Source: Lepisosteus oculatus (Eukaryota > Chordata > Actinopteri > Semionotiformes > Lepisosteidae). From it: a DNA stretch of 64,000 bases. The translations under genes and the position numbers were made by a program. Below the pieces are notes generated by a model, which did no database searches, had not been told where the DNA came from, and saw nothing but the letters and a program-made list of their open reading frames with translations. Below, one piece after another: positions 11,490-22,800 of the stretch. The stretch spans positions 39,796,975 through 39,860,974 of the forward strand of contig NC_090709.1 of NCBI RefSeq assembly GCF_040954835.1, in the 5' to 3' direction. Each line of letters opens with the position of its first letter. Positions within the stretch are counted from its first letter, which is position 1.

Positions 11490-12075
11490 GGGGGGCGGGG
11501 GTGGTGAGCTGCCCAGCCCTGTGGTTGAAGGCGATACCCTGGCTTCTCTCCAGACACAGCTGGGTGAGCTCCTCCAGTCAGGACAGGGGGCTCTTCTGTA
11601 CACAGAGGGGGGTGGGGGTGGGGAACAGGCTGCCCAGCCCTGTGGTTGAAGCTGATACCCTGGCTTCTCTCCAGACACAGCTGGGTGAGCTCCTCCAGTC
11701 AGGACAGGAGGCTCTGCTGTACACAGAGGGGGAGTGGGGGTGGGGAACAAGCTGCCCAGCCCTGTGGTTGAAGCCGATACCCTGGCTTCTCTCACACAGA
11801 CACAGATGGGTGAGCTCCTGCAGTCAGGACAGGAGGCTCTTCTGTACACAGAGGGGGGTGGGGGTGGGGAACAAGCTGCCCAGCCCTGTGGTTGAAGCTG
11901 ATACCCTGGGGCTTCTCTCCAGACACAGCTGGGTGAGCTCCTCCAGTCAGGACAGGAGGCTCTACTGTACACAGAGGGGGGTGGGGGTGGGGAACAAGCT
12001 GCCCAGCCCTGTGGTTGAAGCCGATACCCTGGCTTCTCTCACACAGACACAGCTGGGTCTTCTTTGCACAGGGTG
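11490..12075. repeat. 121-bp repeat array, about five copies
   Basis: This array has the same unit as at 52.9-54.4 kb, in the same orientation, with TGTACACAGAGGGGGGTGGG and GGTTGAAGCCGATACCCTGG. One copy carries a small insertion (CACACAGACACAG). Confidence 0.95.
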
Positions 12076-12259
12076 GATGAGTTCCTGAGATCAATTAACT
12101 ACCGAACGATCTGGATATGAAAATATTAAGGCGGAGATGCACCAGGTGAGACAGACCATTCCCGTTGAATCCTGAACAATAACCACACTGCACTGTAATA
12201 CATGGGACAGTAATGTATTACACTGTACGTTCGGCGTATACAGCAGTCATGCACTTTCA

Positions 12260-12265
12260 TTTAAT
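12260..12265 (-). terminator. Possible ATTAAA poly(A) signal of receptor gene 3
   Basis: ATTAAA reads on the minus strand about 105 bases after the gene 3 stop codon. It is the variant, not the canonical, hexamer. Confidence 0.35.
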
Positions 12266-12624
12266 TAACATCAGGCAACAATACTTATTGATACTAATTG
12301 CGTGGAGTGATGGAATGATACCGGGCCGCACTGCGTGGTCTGGGATCGTGGAGAGTTCGCCCCCCGGTGGTCAGGAGGTATCGCTGCGGCGGTTCTGGTT
12401 GACCGCGGAGATCAGGGAGTAGACGGGGTCGCTCGCCGGCTGCCCTCCCGCCCGCCCCTCCACGCCGCTGTTGGGGGTCACCAGGGCGTACTCCGTCCCC
12501 CCACAGACATCGTAGACATGCGTCTGGGGAGGAGGAGGAGGTGTTTGCGGAAAACGGGGTTCAGGCGGTCAAGGAGATCTAAGGGCAGCATCGCAGGGCT
12601 GACGAGCTCTCCGATCTCTGAGCT

Positions 12625-13255
12625 TCTTCCTCACAGAACTTTCTGAAACCTTTCTGAAACATCTGGGATCTCAGGACAAGCTCCCTGACCTACCATCTTC
12701 CTCACAGAACTTTCTGAAACGTCCCAGATTTCGGGATAAGCTCTCCAAAATGCCATCTTCCTCGCAGAACTTTCTGAAACGTCTGGGATCTCAGGACAAG
12801 CTCTCTGATCTACCATCTTCCTCACAGAACTTTCTGAAACGTCTGGGATCTCGGGACAAGCTCTCTGATCTGCCATCTTCCTCACAGAACTTTCTGAAAC
12901 GTCTGGGATCTCAGGACAAGCTCTCTGATCTGCCATCTTCCTCACAGAACTTTCTGTAACGTCTGGGATCTCGGGATAAGCTCTCCGAAATGCCATCTTC
13001 CTCACAGAACTTTTTGAAACGTCTGGGACCTCAGGACAAGCTCTCTGATCTGCCATCTTCCTCGCAGAACTTCCTGAAACGTCTGGGACCTCAGGACAAG
13101 CTCTCCGATCTGCCATCTTCCTCACAGAACTTCCTGAAATGTCTGGAACCTCAGGATCAAGCTCCCTGATCTGCCATCTTCCCCACAGAACTTTCTGAAA
13201 CGTCTCGGATTTCGGGACAAGCTCTCCGAAATGCCACCTTCCTCACAGAACTTTA
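12625..13255. repeat. 60-bp minisatellite in receptor gene 3
   Basis: About ten copies of an exact 60-base period contain TGCCATCTTCCTCACAGAAC and TCAGGACAAGCTCTCTGATC. The unit is 20 codons, which keeps frames open on both strands. It lies in the last intron of gene 3. The non-repetitive bases 13256-13470 hold no recognisable exon. Confidence 0.95.
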
Positions 13256-13559
13256 TCGGACTTGAGTGAGTCGGTCTTTCAGTTGGTCATGTGCTTATTC
13301 CTCCAGTCAGCTGGGTAGCTCGTCTATCTCGCTGCGATCGATAGCTAGTCTGTGACGCTCAGCGAGGAATGATAGTCTGTTTGTGTCAATCAGTGAGGAC
13401 TGATAGTTGGTCAATGAAAAGGGGGATCGTTAGTCAATCAGTCGAGTGAGTTCGTTAGAGACGAGTCTCTTACCACGTCGTCAGCAGCCTCACAGCCACC
13501 TGGAACACAGCGAGGAAGAAAGCCATTGGACGGGGAAACACCTCCTCTTACTCACAGAG

Positions 13560-14750
13560 TCCGAGGAGGAGTCTCCCCTCCAGGTACTGGCCAGGCTCCC
13601 CCTGCTGAGCTCAGTGGGGCTGGGAGCTGGGTGAGAGCGCCCCCTGCTGGCCCCACTCACACCTCTCCCAGGAGTCTCCCCTCCAGGTACTGGCCAGGCT
13701 CCCCCTGCTGGGCTCCAGTGGGGCTGTGAGCTGGGTGAGAGCGCCCCCTGCTGGCCCCACTCACACCTCCTCCAGCAGCAGCCTCAGCTCTCCTCCCAGG
13801 AGTCTCCCCTCCAGGTACTGGCCAGGCTCCCCCTGCTGGGCTCCAGTGGGGCTGTGAGCTGGGTGAGAGCGCCCCCTGCTGGCCCCACTCACACCTCTCC
13901 CAGGAGTCTCCCCTCCAGGTACTGGCCAGGCTCCCCCTGCTGGGCTCCAGTGGGGCTGTGAGCTAGGTGAGAGCGCCCCCTGCTGGCCCCACTCACACCT
14001 CTCCCAGGAGTCTCCCCTCCAGGTACTGGCCAGGCTCCCCCTGCTGGGCTCCAGTGGGCTGTGAGCTGGGTGAGAGCGCCCCCTGCTGGCCCCACTCACA
14101 CCTCCTCCAGCAGCAGCCTCAGCTCTCCTCCCAGGAGTCTCCCCTCCAGGTACTGGCCAGGCTCCCCCTGCTGGGCTCCAGAGGGGCTGTGAGCTGGGTG
14201 AGAGCGCCCCCTGCTGGCCCCACTCACACCTCTCCCAGGAGTCTCCCCTCCAGGTACTGGCCAGGCTCCACCTGCTGAGCTCAGTGGGGCTGTGAGCTGG
14301 GTGAGAGCACCCCCTGCTGGCCCCACTCACACCTCCTCCAGCAGCAGCCTCAGCTCTCCTCCCAGGAGTCTCCCCTCCAGGTACTGGCCAGGCTCACACC
14401 TGCTGGGCTCCAGTGGGGCTGTGAGCTGGGTGAGAGCGCCCCCTGCTGGCCCCACTCACACCTCCTCCAGCAGCAGCCTCGGCTCTCCTCCCAGGAGTCT
14501 CCCCTCCAGGTACTGGCCAGGCTCCCCCTGCTGGGCTCCAGTGGGTCTGTGAGCTGGGTGAGAGCGCCCCCTGCTGGCCCCACTAACAGCTCTCCCAGGA
14601 GTCTCCCCTCCAGGTACTGGCCAGGCTCCCCCTGCTGGGCTCCAGTGGGGCTGGGAGCTGGGTGAGAGCGCCCCCTGCTGGCCCCACTCACACCTCTCCC
14701 AGGAGTCTCCCCTCCAGGTACTGGCCAGGCTCCCCCTGCTGGGCTGCCAG
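13560..14750. repeat. About 107-bp array derived from a dispersed element
   Basis: Roughly eleven copies contain GAGCGCCCCCTGCTGGCCCC and TCTCCCCTCCAGGTACTGGC, some with an extra CTCCAGCAGCAGCCTCAGC block. A single diverged copy lies at 19300-19440 next to another dispersed element, so this is a local expansion of part of that repeat. Confidence 0.95.
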
Positions 14751-15244
14751 CTGGGAGCTGCAGGGTGAGATGGCTGCTGGCAAGATGAATAGAGACCTTC
14801 CTGAGGGAATGAGGACACCTCTCCCGGCTCTTCTCCGATGGAGTCCCACGACACAGGGGAGGGGCGACGGTCGGTCCCGGCTCACCCCGCAGGACGCGGA
14901 GGATCAGGCGCCGGTGCGTCCGCACCAGGGCGGAGCCGCTGTACCGCGAGCACTGGTAGTACCCGGCGTGCCCCGCGGAGACGGCGGTGACCGCCAGCGA
15001 GGAATCGGGCGCCCTCGCGGATCCCGGGGCCCCCTCCGGCGGCCCCAGGGCGGCGACCCGGCCCCCGGGGGACAGGCTGAAGAGCGTCTCCCCCGGGGGC
15101 CCCGCGGCTCCCCTGAAGAACCACTCCGGCCTCTCCCCGGGGCGCAGCAGGGCAGGGAGAGGGGCCTGTGGGGTGTCACTGCTGGCAGGGCCGAGGGGAG
15201 CGGACAGGCACCCCTGGGGGACAGGGCCGGCGTGGTCATCACAC

Positions 15245-16250
15245 ACCCTGTAACTCCACACACCCCACAATCCACAAAGCCTGTACTCCACACACCCCAA
15301 ACTCCACACACCCCACAATCCACACAGCCTGTACTCCACACACCCCAAACTCCACACACCCCACAATCCATACACCCCAAACTCAACACACCCCACAATC
15401 CACACAGCCCGTAGTCCACACACCCCAAACTCCACACAGCCCGTACTCCACACAGCCCAAACTCAACACACCCCACAATCCACACAGCCTGTACTCCACA
15501 CACCCCAAACTCCACACACCCCACAATCCACACAGCCCGTAGTCCATACACCCCAAACTCCACACAGCCCGTAGTCCACACACCCCAAACTCCACACAGC
15601 CCGTACTCCACACACCCCAAACTCAACACACCCCACAATCCACACAGCCTGTACTCCACACACCCCAAACTCCACACACCCCACAATCCACACAGCCTGT
15701 ACTCCACACACCCCAAACTCCACACACCCCAAATCCACACACCCCAAAATCCACACAGCCCGTAGTCCATACACCCCAAACTCCACACACCCCACAATCC
15801 ACACAGCCCGTAGTCCATACACCCCAAACTCCACACACCCCACAATCCACACAGCCCGTAGTCCATACACCCCAAACTCCACACACCCCACAATCCACAC
15901 AGCCTGTACTCCACACACCCCAAAATCCACACAGCCCAAACTCCACACAGCCCGTAGTCCATACACCCCAAACTCCACACACCCCACAATCCACACAGCC
16001 TGTACTCCACACACCCCAAACTCCACACACCCCACAATCCACACAGCCCGTAGTCCATACACCCCAAACTCAACACCCCCCCCAATCCACACAGCCCGTA
16101 ACACCACACACCCCAAAATCCACACAGCCAATACTCCATACACCCCAAAATCCACACAGCCCGTAGTCCACACAGCCCAGACTCCACACACCCCACAATC
16201 CACACAGCCCATAACTCCACACAGCCCATAACTCCACACAGCCCTGCCTG
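15245..16250. repeat. CACACCCCA-type minisatellite
   Basis: About 1 kb mixes CACACACCCCAAACTC, CCCACAATCCACACAGCC and CGTAGTCCA blocks with a period near 23 and 46 bases. It abuts the acceptor side of the gene 3 V exon. Long minus-strand frames rich in Cys, Gly, Val and Trp are repeat artefacts. Confidence 0.95.
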
Positions 16251-16259
16251 AACAGTGTG

Positions 16260-16525
16260 GTGATGAGTGTTTCGGTCTCTGGTCTCTTCCTCTGTGCCGG
16301 TTTCAGGAGTGTTTCCCTCACAGAGCTGGGGGGGGCTCCCGAGCCACAGCTGGGGGAGATCCCGGACCAGCGAGCCACGAGCCACCAGCAGGGCGGACTG
16401 CGGTTCACAGGGGAAGGAAGGTGAACTTCGAAGACCGAAACCGAGAAACCCACAAGGTATCGGTCCTGGAAACCGTCTCTCGCCTGAGAGCAGAGAGACT
16501 TCCCCTTTCGGCCCCGAGGGACGCA
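16260..16525. other. Non-repetitive island, no gene recognised
   Basis: About 260 bases of complex sequence lie between two arrays. On the minus strand an AG after CCTGTGAACCGC could be an acceptor, followed by an open frame, but I see no Ig, signal or membrane pattern in it. It is the most likely place for an unrecognised gene 3 exon. Confidence 0.3.
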
Positions 16526-16995
16526 GAGAGAGACAGGCGCTGGGGGACGGGAGACACACAGGCGCTGGGGGACGGGAGAGGCTCGAGAGAGAGGGGAGAC
16601 ACACAGGCGCTGGGGGACGGGAGACACACAGGCGCTGGGGGACGGGAGACACACAGGCGCTGGGGGACGGGAGAGGCTCGAGAGAGAGGGGAGACACACA
16701 GGCGCTGGGGGACGGGAGACACACAGGCGCTGGGGGACGGGAGACACACAGGCGCTGGGGGACGGGAGAGGCTCGAGAGAGAGGGGAGACACACAGGCGC
16801 TGGGGGACGGGAGACACACAGGCGCTGGGGGACGGGAGAGGCTCGAGAGAGAGGGGAGACACACAGGCGCTGGGGGATAGGAGACACACAGGCCCTGGGG
16901 TATGGGAGAGGCTCTCAAGAGAGAGGGGAGACACACAGGCCCTGGGGTATGGGAGAGGCTCTCGAGAGAGAGGGGAGACACACACACACACAGAC
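16525..16995. repeat. GGGAGACACACAGGCGCTGG minisatellite
   Basis: A unit of about 26 bases alternates with a longer form carrying AGGCTCGAGAGAGAGGGG. It ends in a short AC run. Confidence 0.93.
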
Positions 16996-17204
16996 ACGGC
17001 GCCACAGGACCGCCGGAGAAAGGGGACGCTGCATTACAGGAGCCGGAGGGGAGAAGGGGGAGACACGCTGGCCCTACGGCAGGAGCCGCAGGAGAGAAGG
17101 GAGACGCGCCCCGACACGAGGGGGGGGGGGGACCGCACCCGCAGCGGTGACCGGAGACGCCGTCTGGTCTCCCTGCCCGGCGAGTCGGGAGCCGGGGTCT
17201 TCAC

Positions 17205-17440
17205 ACAGCCTGCTCCCGTCCCCAGCTCCCGTCCCCTGCTCCCGTCCCCAGCTCCCGTCCCCAGCTCCCGTCCCCAGCTCCCGTCCCCTGCTTCCGTCCC
17301 CAGCTCCCGTCCCCAGCTCCCGTCCCCTGCTTCCGTCCCCAGCTCCCGTCCCCTGCTCCCGTCCCCTGCTCCCGTCCCCAGCTCCCGTCCCCAGCTCTCG
17401 TCCCCTGCTCCCGTCCCCTGCTCCCGTCCCCAGCCCAGCC
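17205..17440. repeat. AGCTCCCGTCCC / TGCTCCCGTCCC 12-bp array
   Basis: About nineteen copies of a 12-base unit alternate A and T at the first position. A second GC-rich run of CGACCC words follows at about 17493-17545. Confidence 0.93.
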
Positions 17441-17631
17441 CAGGCTCTGCTTACCGGACGGACCCTCCGCTCCCAGCTCCCGGCCGGACCCCCTTCCCGA
17501 CCCCGACCCAGACCCCGACCCCGACCCGGACCCCGACCCGGACAGGGAGACGCAGGGCAGGGCCCGCCGCGCGCGCCGTGGTCGCCGCTCCGCGCTGCGT
17601 GGCAGGGCTATTCTGGGCGGGGCTCGTGCGC

Positions 17632-17664
17632 AGGAAGTGACACGGCCCGGCTGGCTCACTTCCT
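17632..17664. promoter_or_regulatory. Inverted pair of ETS motifs
   Basis: AGGAAGTGA (17632-17640) and its exact reverse complement TCACTTCCT (17656-17664) are separated by 15 GC-rich bases. On the minus strand a good splice donor (CCG-GTAAGC) lies about 180 bases downstream, so this could be the promoter and non-coding first exon of receptor gene 3. No transcript evidence is visible. Confidence 0.35.
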
Positions 17665-17764
17665 GCCGGAGCGGGCCCCGCCCCCGAGCCCTGCTGGCTC
17701 CCCGCAGCGTCCTGCACCCCCCGGCCTGGGGGAGGGAGGCTCTGTACAGAGGCACCGACCCCCA

Positions 17765-18445
17765 GACACTCACACACACACACACACGTACACACTGCCA
17801 CATACACACTGCTACACACACTCGTGCACACTGCCACATACACTGCTACACACACTTGTACACACTGCCACACACACACACACACACTCGTACACAGTGC
17901 AACATACACCGCAACACACACTGTTACACACACACTGATGCATGCTGCTACACACATCTCTGTCACACACGCTCGTGCACGCTGCTACACACACTGTTAC
18001 ACACACACTCGTGCACGCTGCTACACACACTGTTACACACACACTCGTGCACGCTGCTACACACATCTATGCACACTGTTACACACACTCATACACACTG
18101 CAACATACACTGCTACACACACTGTTAAACACACACTGATGCATGCTGCTACACACATCTCTGTCACACATGCTCATACACACTGCAACATACACTGCTA
18201 CACACACTGTTACACACACACTCGTGCACGCTGCTACACACACTGTTACACACACACTCGTGCACACAGCTACACACACTGTTACACACACACTCGTACA
18301 TGCTGCTACACACATCTGTATACACTGTTACACACACTCACTTGTACATGCTGCTACACACATCTATATAGACTGCTACACACACTGCAACAAACACTGT
18401 ACACAAACACACACTGTTCCACATATACATTCATTCCCACACACA
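17765..18445. repeat. ACACACTGCTACACACA-type array
   Basis: CA-rich units of about 15-40 bases contain CACTCGTGCACGCTGCTACA and CACACACTGTTACACACA. There is a partial higher-order duplication: the block around 17935-18130 is echoed at 18140-18300. Confidence 0.93.
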
Positions 18446-18550
18446 CACATTGTAGCTCAGCGTTCACACTCAACATTGTATATATCTGTATACACATTTA
18501 AGATTATAGTTCAGCTTAAAAATGAAATCTTCATCTCCATGCACATGGTA

Positions 18551-18677
18551 TTTATTCTCCTTTTATCCCAGAAGCAGTGACAGCTGGGATAGAACTCACC
18601 TTCCGGAAGTGACTTCCTGTCCGTCCCATAAATGCTCCCCGCGGCCCCCCTGTGATATGAGAACACAGTTCCGTTGT
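18551..18677 (-). other. Orphan tail-like exon with nearby poly(A) signal
   Basis: A minus-strand segment, 18677-18600, has a good acceptor (CTTCCTTCAG) and donor (GGAAG-GTGAGTT). It codes in phase 1-1 for about 26 residues including SYHRGAAGSIYGTD. If the donor is ignored, the frame runs a further 30 codons to a stop, with AATAAA at 18556-18551 inside. It lies 1.2 kb past the receptor gene 2 stop, so it may be an alternative gene 2 tail or a relic of another receptor. Confidence 0.4.
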
Positions 18678-18894
18678 CTGAAGGAAGAGGAAATGACATC
18701 CTCGTGTCCCTTTTTTTATCGTTCTCATCCAATATGTTGGTTTTTTTTTTTTATTGCAACTGCAACTGTTGTGACGTTGTTCAAATGAAAGCAACAACAA
18801 ACTGTCGAAGAGGATGAGATACGAGAGCTATTGTCTCAGCGAGTCAGCGGAGAGGGACCATGTCCTCTAATGCTCAGCCAGACTGCAGTAATTA

Positions 18895-19265
18895 ATTAAT
18901 TGGTTGATTGATTGATTAATTGCTTACACTTATATAGCGCTTTTCTGGACACTCCACTCAAAGCACTTTACAGGTAATGGGGATCCCCCCCACCACCAGC
19001 AGTGTGCAGCCCCCACCTGGATGATGCAACGGCAGCCATAGTGCACCAGAAGAGCAGAGTAATGAAGCCAGTTCATAGAGAGGGGGATTATTAGGAGGCC
19101 ATGACTGATGAGGGCCAATAGGAAATTTGGCCAGGACGCCGGGGTTACACCCCTACTCCTTTCAAGAAACACCCTGGGATTTTTAGTGACCACAGAGAAT
19201 CAGGACCTCAGTTTTACGTCTCATCCGAAGGACGGCACCTGTTTACAGTCCAGTGTCCCCCGTCA
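18895..19265. mobile_element. Dispersed fish repeat element
   Basis: A near-complete copy of an element whose words TATATAGCGCTTTTCTGGAC, TTAGGAGGCCATGA and GGACCTCAGTTTTACGTCTC are familiar from many fish genomes. A diverged piece is at 1735-1985. It shows no coding capacity, so I take it as a non-autonomous element of uncertain class. Confidence 0.75.
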
Positions 19266-19269
19266 CTAT

Positions 19270-19445
19270 ACTGTGGCATCAGGACCCACACAGACCGCAG
19301 GGTGAGAGCGCCCCCTGCTGGCCCCACTCACACCTCCTCCAGCAGCAGCCTCAGCTCTCCTCCCAGGAGTCTCCCCTCCAGGTACTGACCAGGCTCACAC
19401 CTGCTGAGCTTCAGTAGGCTGCCAGTAGTGAGTTGCAGGGTGATG
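19270..19445. repeat. Single copy of the element expanded at 13.6-14.7 kb
   Basis: It contains GAGAGCGCCCCCTGCTGGCC, TCTCCCCTCCAGGTACTGAC and AGTTGCAGGGTGATGTGGCT. It abuts the 18895-19265 element directly. Confidence 0.8.
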
Positions 19446-19879
19446 TGGCTGCTGGCTGTAACTCTATGGCCTGTGGCTCGAGGTGGAAGGTTATCACCGG
19501 TATCACACCGCGGTGAATGACTAGCTGTGTGTCTCCTTGGGCCCTGCTGCTGTATGAGGGCTGGGGCTGACAGTATACAACAGGAACACACCTTCCTGTT
19601 CAAGGTCTTGGTTTAATCAGAGTGTGAAGAGAGACTCCGAGTCTGAACACAGTCTAGTTAAAGACACTGAGGGGTCACTGATACTGTCTGCTGTTCACTG
19701 GTATCTGACTGATGAGTCACCTAGTGCCCCCTAGTGTCCAAGAGAAGAATAAAGTGTCACAACACTGCCTGAGCTGACTTCATATTTTAGTTTACATATT
19801 GCTATTTAAAATGCACTTGACAGGAATTCAGCTCAGCTCAGAGGGAACACGGGCCTCTAACATCCTTTCTCTTCGTTTA

Positions 19880-22800
19880 TCACAGTCGGGACCGGACCTC
19901 CAGTTCCACCTCAGGAGACGAGTCTTCTGTAGGGAGAATCAGATCAGACTGTAGTCAGCAGGAGGATCACCACCACCTGACAAACTGAAGCTGATGGACT
20001 GAGACTGAGAGTCCCTGGAGAGAAATTCAAGCACAATTTGCTCTGTTACTGGAGTTTACAGCCTGTGGACGGACCTGCTCTAGACTGACTCCACTGCTCC
20101 GTTACTGGAGTTTACAGCCTGTGGACGGACCTGCTCTAGACTGACTCCACTGCTCTGTTACTGGAGTTTACAGCCCGTGGACACACCTGCTCTAGACTGA
20201 CTCCACTGCTCTGTTACAGGAGTTTACAGCCTGTGGACAGACCTGCTCTAGACTGACTCCACTGCTCTGTTACTGGAGTTTACAGCCTCTGGACACACCT
20301 GCTCTAGACTGACTCCACTGCTCTGTTACTGGAGTTTACAGCCTGTGGACAGACTTGCTCTAGACTGACTCCACTGCTCTGTTACTGGACTTTACTGGAC
20401 AGACCTGCTCTAGACTGACTCCACTGCTCTGTTACTGGAGTTTACAGCCTCTGGACAGACCTGCTCTAGACTGACTCCACTGCTCTGTTACTGGGGTTTA
20501 CAGCCTGTGAACAGACCTGCTCTAGACTGACTCCACTGCTCTGTTACTGGAGTTTACAGCCTCTGGATAGACCTGCTCTAGACTGACTCCACTGCTCTAT
20601 TACTGGAGTTTACAGCCTGTGGATAGACCTGCTCTAGACTGACTCCACTGCTCTGTTACTGGAGTTTACAGCCTGTGGACAGACCTGCTCTAGACTGACT
20701 CCACTGCTCTGTTACTGGAGTTTACAGCCTGTGGACAGACCTGCTCTAGACTGACTCCACTGCTCTGTTACTGGAGTTTACAGCCTGTGGACAGACCTGC
20801 TCTAGACTGACTCCACTGCTCTGTTACTGGAGTTTACAGCCTGTGGACAGATCTGCTCTAGACTGACTCCACTGCTCCGTTACTGGAGTTTACAGCCTGT
20901 GGACAGACCTGCTCTAGACTGACTCCACTGCTCTGTTACTTGCCTGTGAGTTTACTATTCCTCCTCTTGGTATAAATGATGACCCCAAAGATCAAAGGGA
21001 TGATCAGGACAACAAGGAAAACCACCACTCGCACTGCCAGCTTCACTGATGAGCCTGGAAAGAAGTGTCAGAGAACAATATAATTTACTTTGATTGGTTT
21101 GACATAATCATGATCATTTCTTCCACGCGCTTGAAACAGGATTAATATATCCTGTCATCCCAAACCTGCAACGTCCGTAGCTATTAGAGTTACTGTTAAC
21201 ATGTATTTTAAGAAAAAATAATATCATTAAAAACCTAAAACCTAAAAAAATGATTAAATATTTAATTTTCTGGTGTGTTTGCAAATAAGGGTGCATAAAT
21301 TAGGGGCTGACACTTTCCCACAATGACACTGGAGGAGGAAAGGAGGATGGGCAGACAGTGAGAGAGAGACTGGAGGAGGAGAGGAGGATGGACAGAGTGA
21401 GAGAGACTGGAGGAGGAGAGGATGGGCAGAGTGAGAAAGACTGGAGGAGGAGAGGAGAATGGACAGACAGTGAGAGAGACTGGAGGGGGAGAGGAGGATG
21501 GACAGAGTGAGAGAGACTGGAGGAGGAGAGGATGGGCAGAGTGAGAGAGACTGGAGGAGGAGAGGAGAATGGACAGACAGGGTGAGAGACTGGAGGGGGA
21601 GAGGAGGATGGACAGAGTGAGAGAGACTGGAGGAGAGGAGGATGGACAGTGAGAGAGACTGGAGGAGAGGAGGATGGACAGAGTGAGAGAGACTGGAGGA
21701 GGAGAGGAGGATGGACAGAGTGAGAGAGAGACTAGAGGAGGAGAGGAGGATGGACAGACAGTGAGAGAGACTGGAGGAGAGGAGGATGGACAGAGTGAGA
21801 GAGACTGGAGGAGGAGAGGAGGATGGACAGAGTGAGAGAGAGACTAGAGGAGGAGAGGAGGATGGACAGACAGTGAGAGAGACTGGAGGAGGAGAGGATG
21901 GACAGAGTGAGAGAGAGACTGGAGGAGGAGAGAAGGATGGACAGAGTGAGAGAGAGCAGGATATTCTCTATCTCAAGCACCTGCTGCAGGAGGAGCTGTT
22001 GGTGTTGCAGCAGGAGCTCTTGTCGCTACGAAGTCTGGGAAGAAACACACAGGGGACACGGGTTTCCCCTTAGATACAGATGTCGACCCTCGAGGTGCCT
22101 TGTCTCCGGCCAGACAGCAACCGAGGGAAAACAGAGAGAGAATATCTAATCCCTGCATTCCCACACCTGCCACAATCACAACAACTCCCAATCCTACTGG
22201 GAGAGGGAGGAGGGAACTCCGCTGAACTGGCAGCCCAGTTTCTTAGTACGAACAGTGAAAATGAGGGTTTGCTTAATGCTACACACGATATGAAGGACAA
22301 TCTGTGTGAACTTCACTGCTCGCTCCTGTGTTACATCACATCTCCACTGCCTGCTGTGGTCTGAGGGCTGCAGCCTCACAGTCACACAGAGGAACAGACA
22401 GACAAGCACCAGCAGCAGACTGTACCTGTGAGCAGAGTGGAGTATCTGTGTGTGAACTTCACTGCTCGATCCTGTGTTACATCACATCTCCACTGCCTGC
22501 TGTGGTCTGAGGGCTGCAGTCTCACAGTCAGATTGGAGCTGCAGGGAGAGGAGCTGATCTGGTATCTGTCTCCCTGCAGCTCAGCTCCTGTCTCAGTCAC
22601 CCAGCTCACTGTATAAGAGTGTAGGTATGAGAGACAGAGTGCAGGACCCTGATAAGTGTCCAGGAGACAGTGCAGAGTCACAGTGCTGCCGGTCCTCAGC
22701 TCTGCCCCTGGAGAGACTTGAACTGGGAAACAGAGAGACGAGATCACAGGTCAGAGTAGGACTGACTCAGGGCTGAGCAGAGAGGACAGAGCAGTTGGCC

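Larger units (their letters stand above)
12371..15181 (-). pseudogene. Receptor gene 3: frameshifted Ig V exon plus ITSM-bearing tail exons
   Basis: Three exons are visible: a V-type domain (15181-14886), a 26-base tail exon (13499-13474, GCEAADDV) and a final exon (12523-12371, 50 codons). The V exon has SLPC then EWFFRG and SAGHAGYYQC, but Cys and Trp lie in different frames. The exon is 296 bases where phase 1-1 needs 297, and the break maps to the GGGG/CCCC run at 15135-15142. The last exon starts THVYDV and contains TEYALV, which fits the ITSM pattern TxYxxV, and PVYSLI. Such tails bind SH2 adaptors or phosphatases in SLAM- and PD-1-type receptors. I find no signal peptide or transmembrane exon; the space between V and tail is an expanded 107-bp array. 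It is either a decayed gene or a real one with an assembly error and unseen exons. Confidence 0.55.

Noticed and set aside
14904-16997. 697-codon minus-strand frame rich in Cys, Gly, Val and Trp
   Set aside because: It runs through two minisatellites (15.2-16.25 and 16.5-17.0 kb); only its end overlaps the gene 3 V exon.
16960-17030. Minus-strand MQRPLSPAVLWRR as a gene 3 signal peptide
   Set aside because: The hydrophobic part is translated from an AC run and no donor in the required phase follows.
19976-20011. Possible additional gene 2 tail exon GTLSLSPSASVCQ
   Set aside because: Acceptor and donor exist but the phase (1 to 0) does not fit the next exon at 19926.
22060-22200. Hydrophobic minus-strand stretch GVVVIVAGVGMQGL as a membrane exon
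   Set aside because: The same sequence recurs at 38.7 kb as part of a dispersed element, and a better membrane exon with splice sites lies at 21054-20944.
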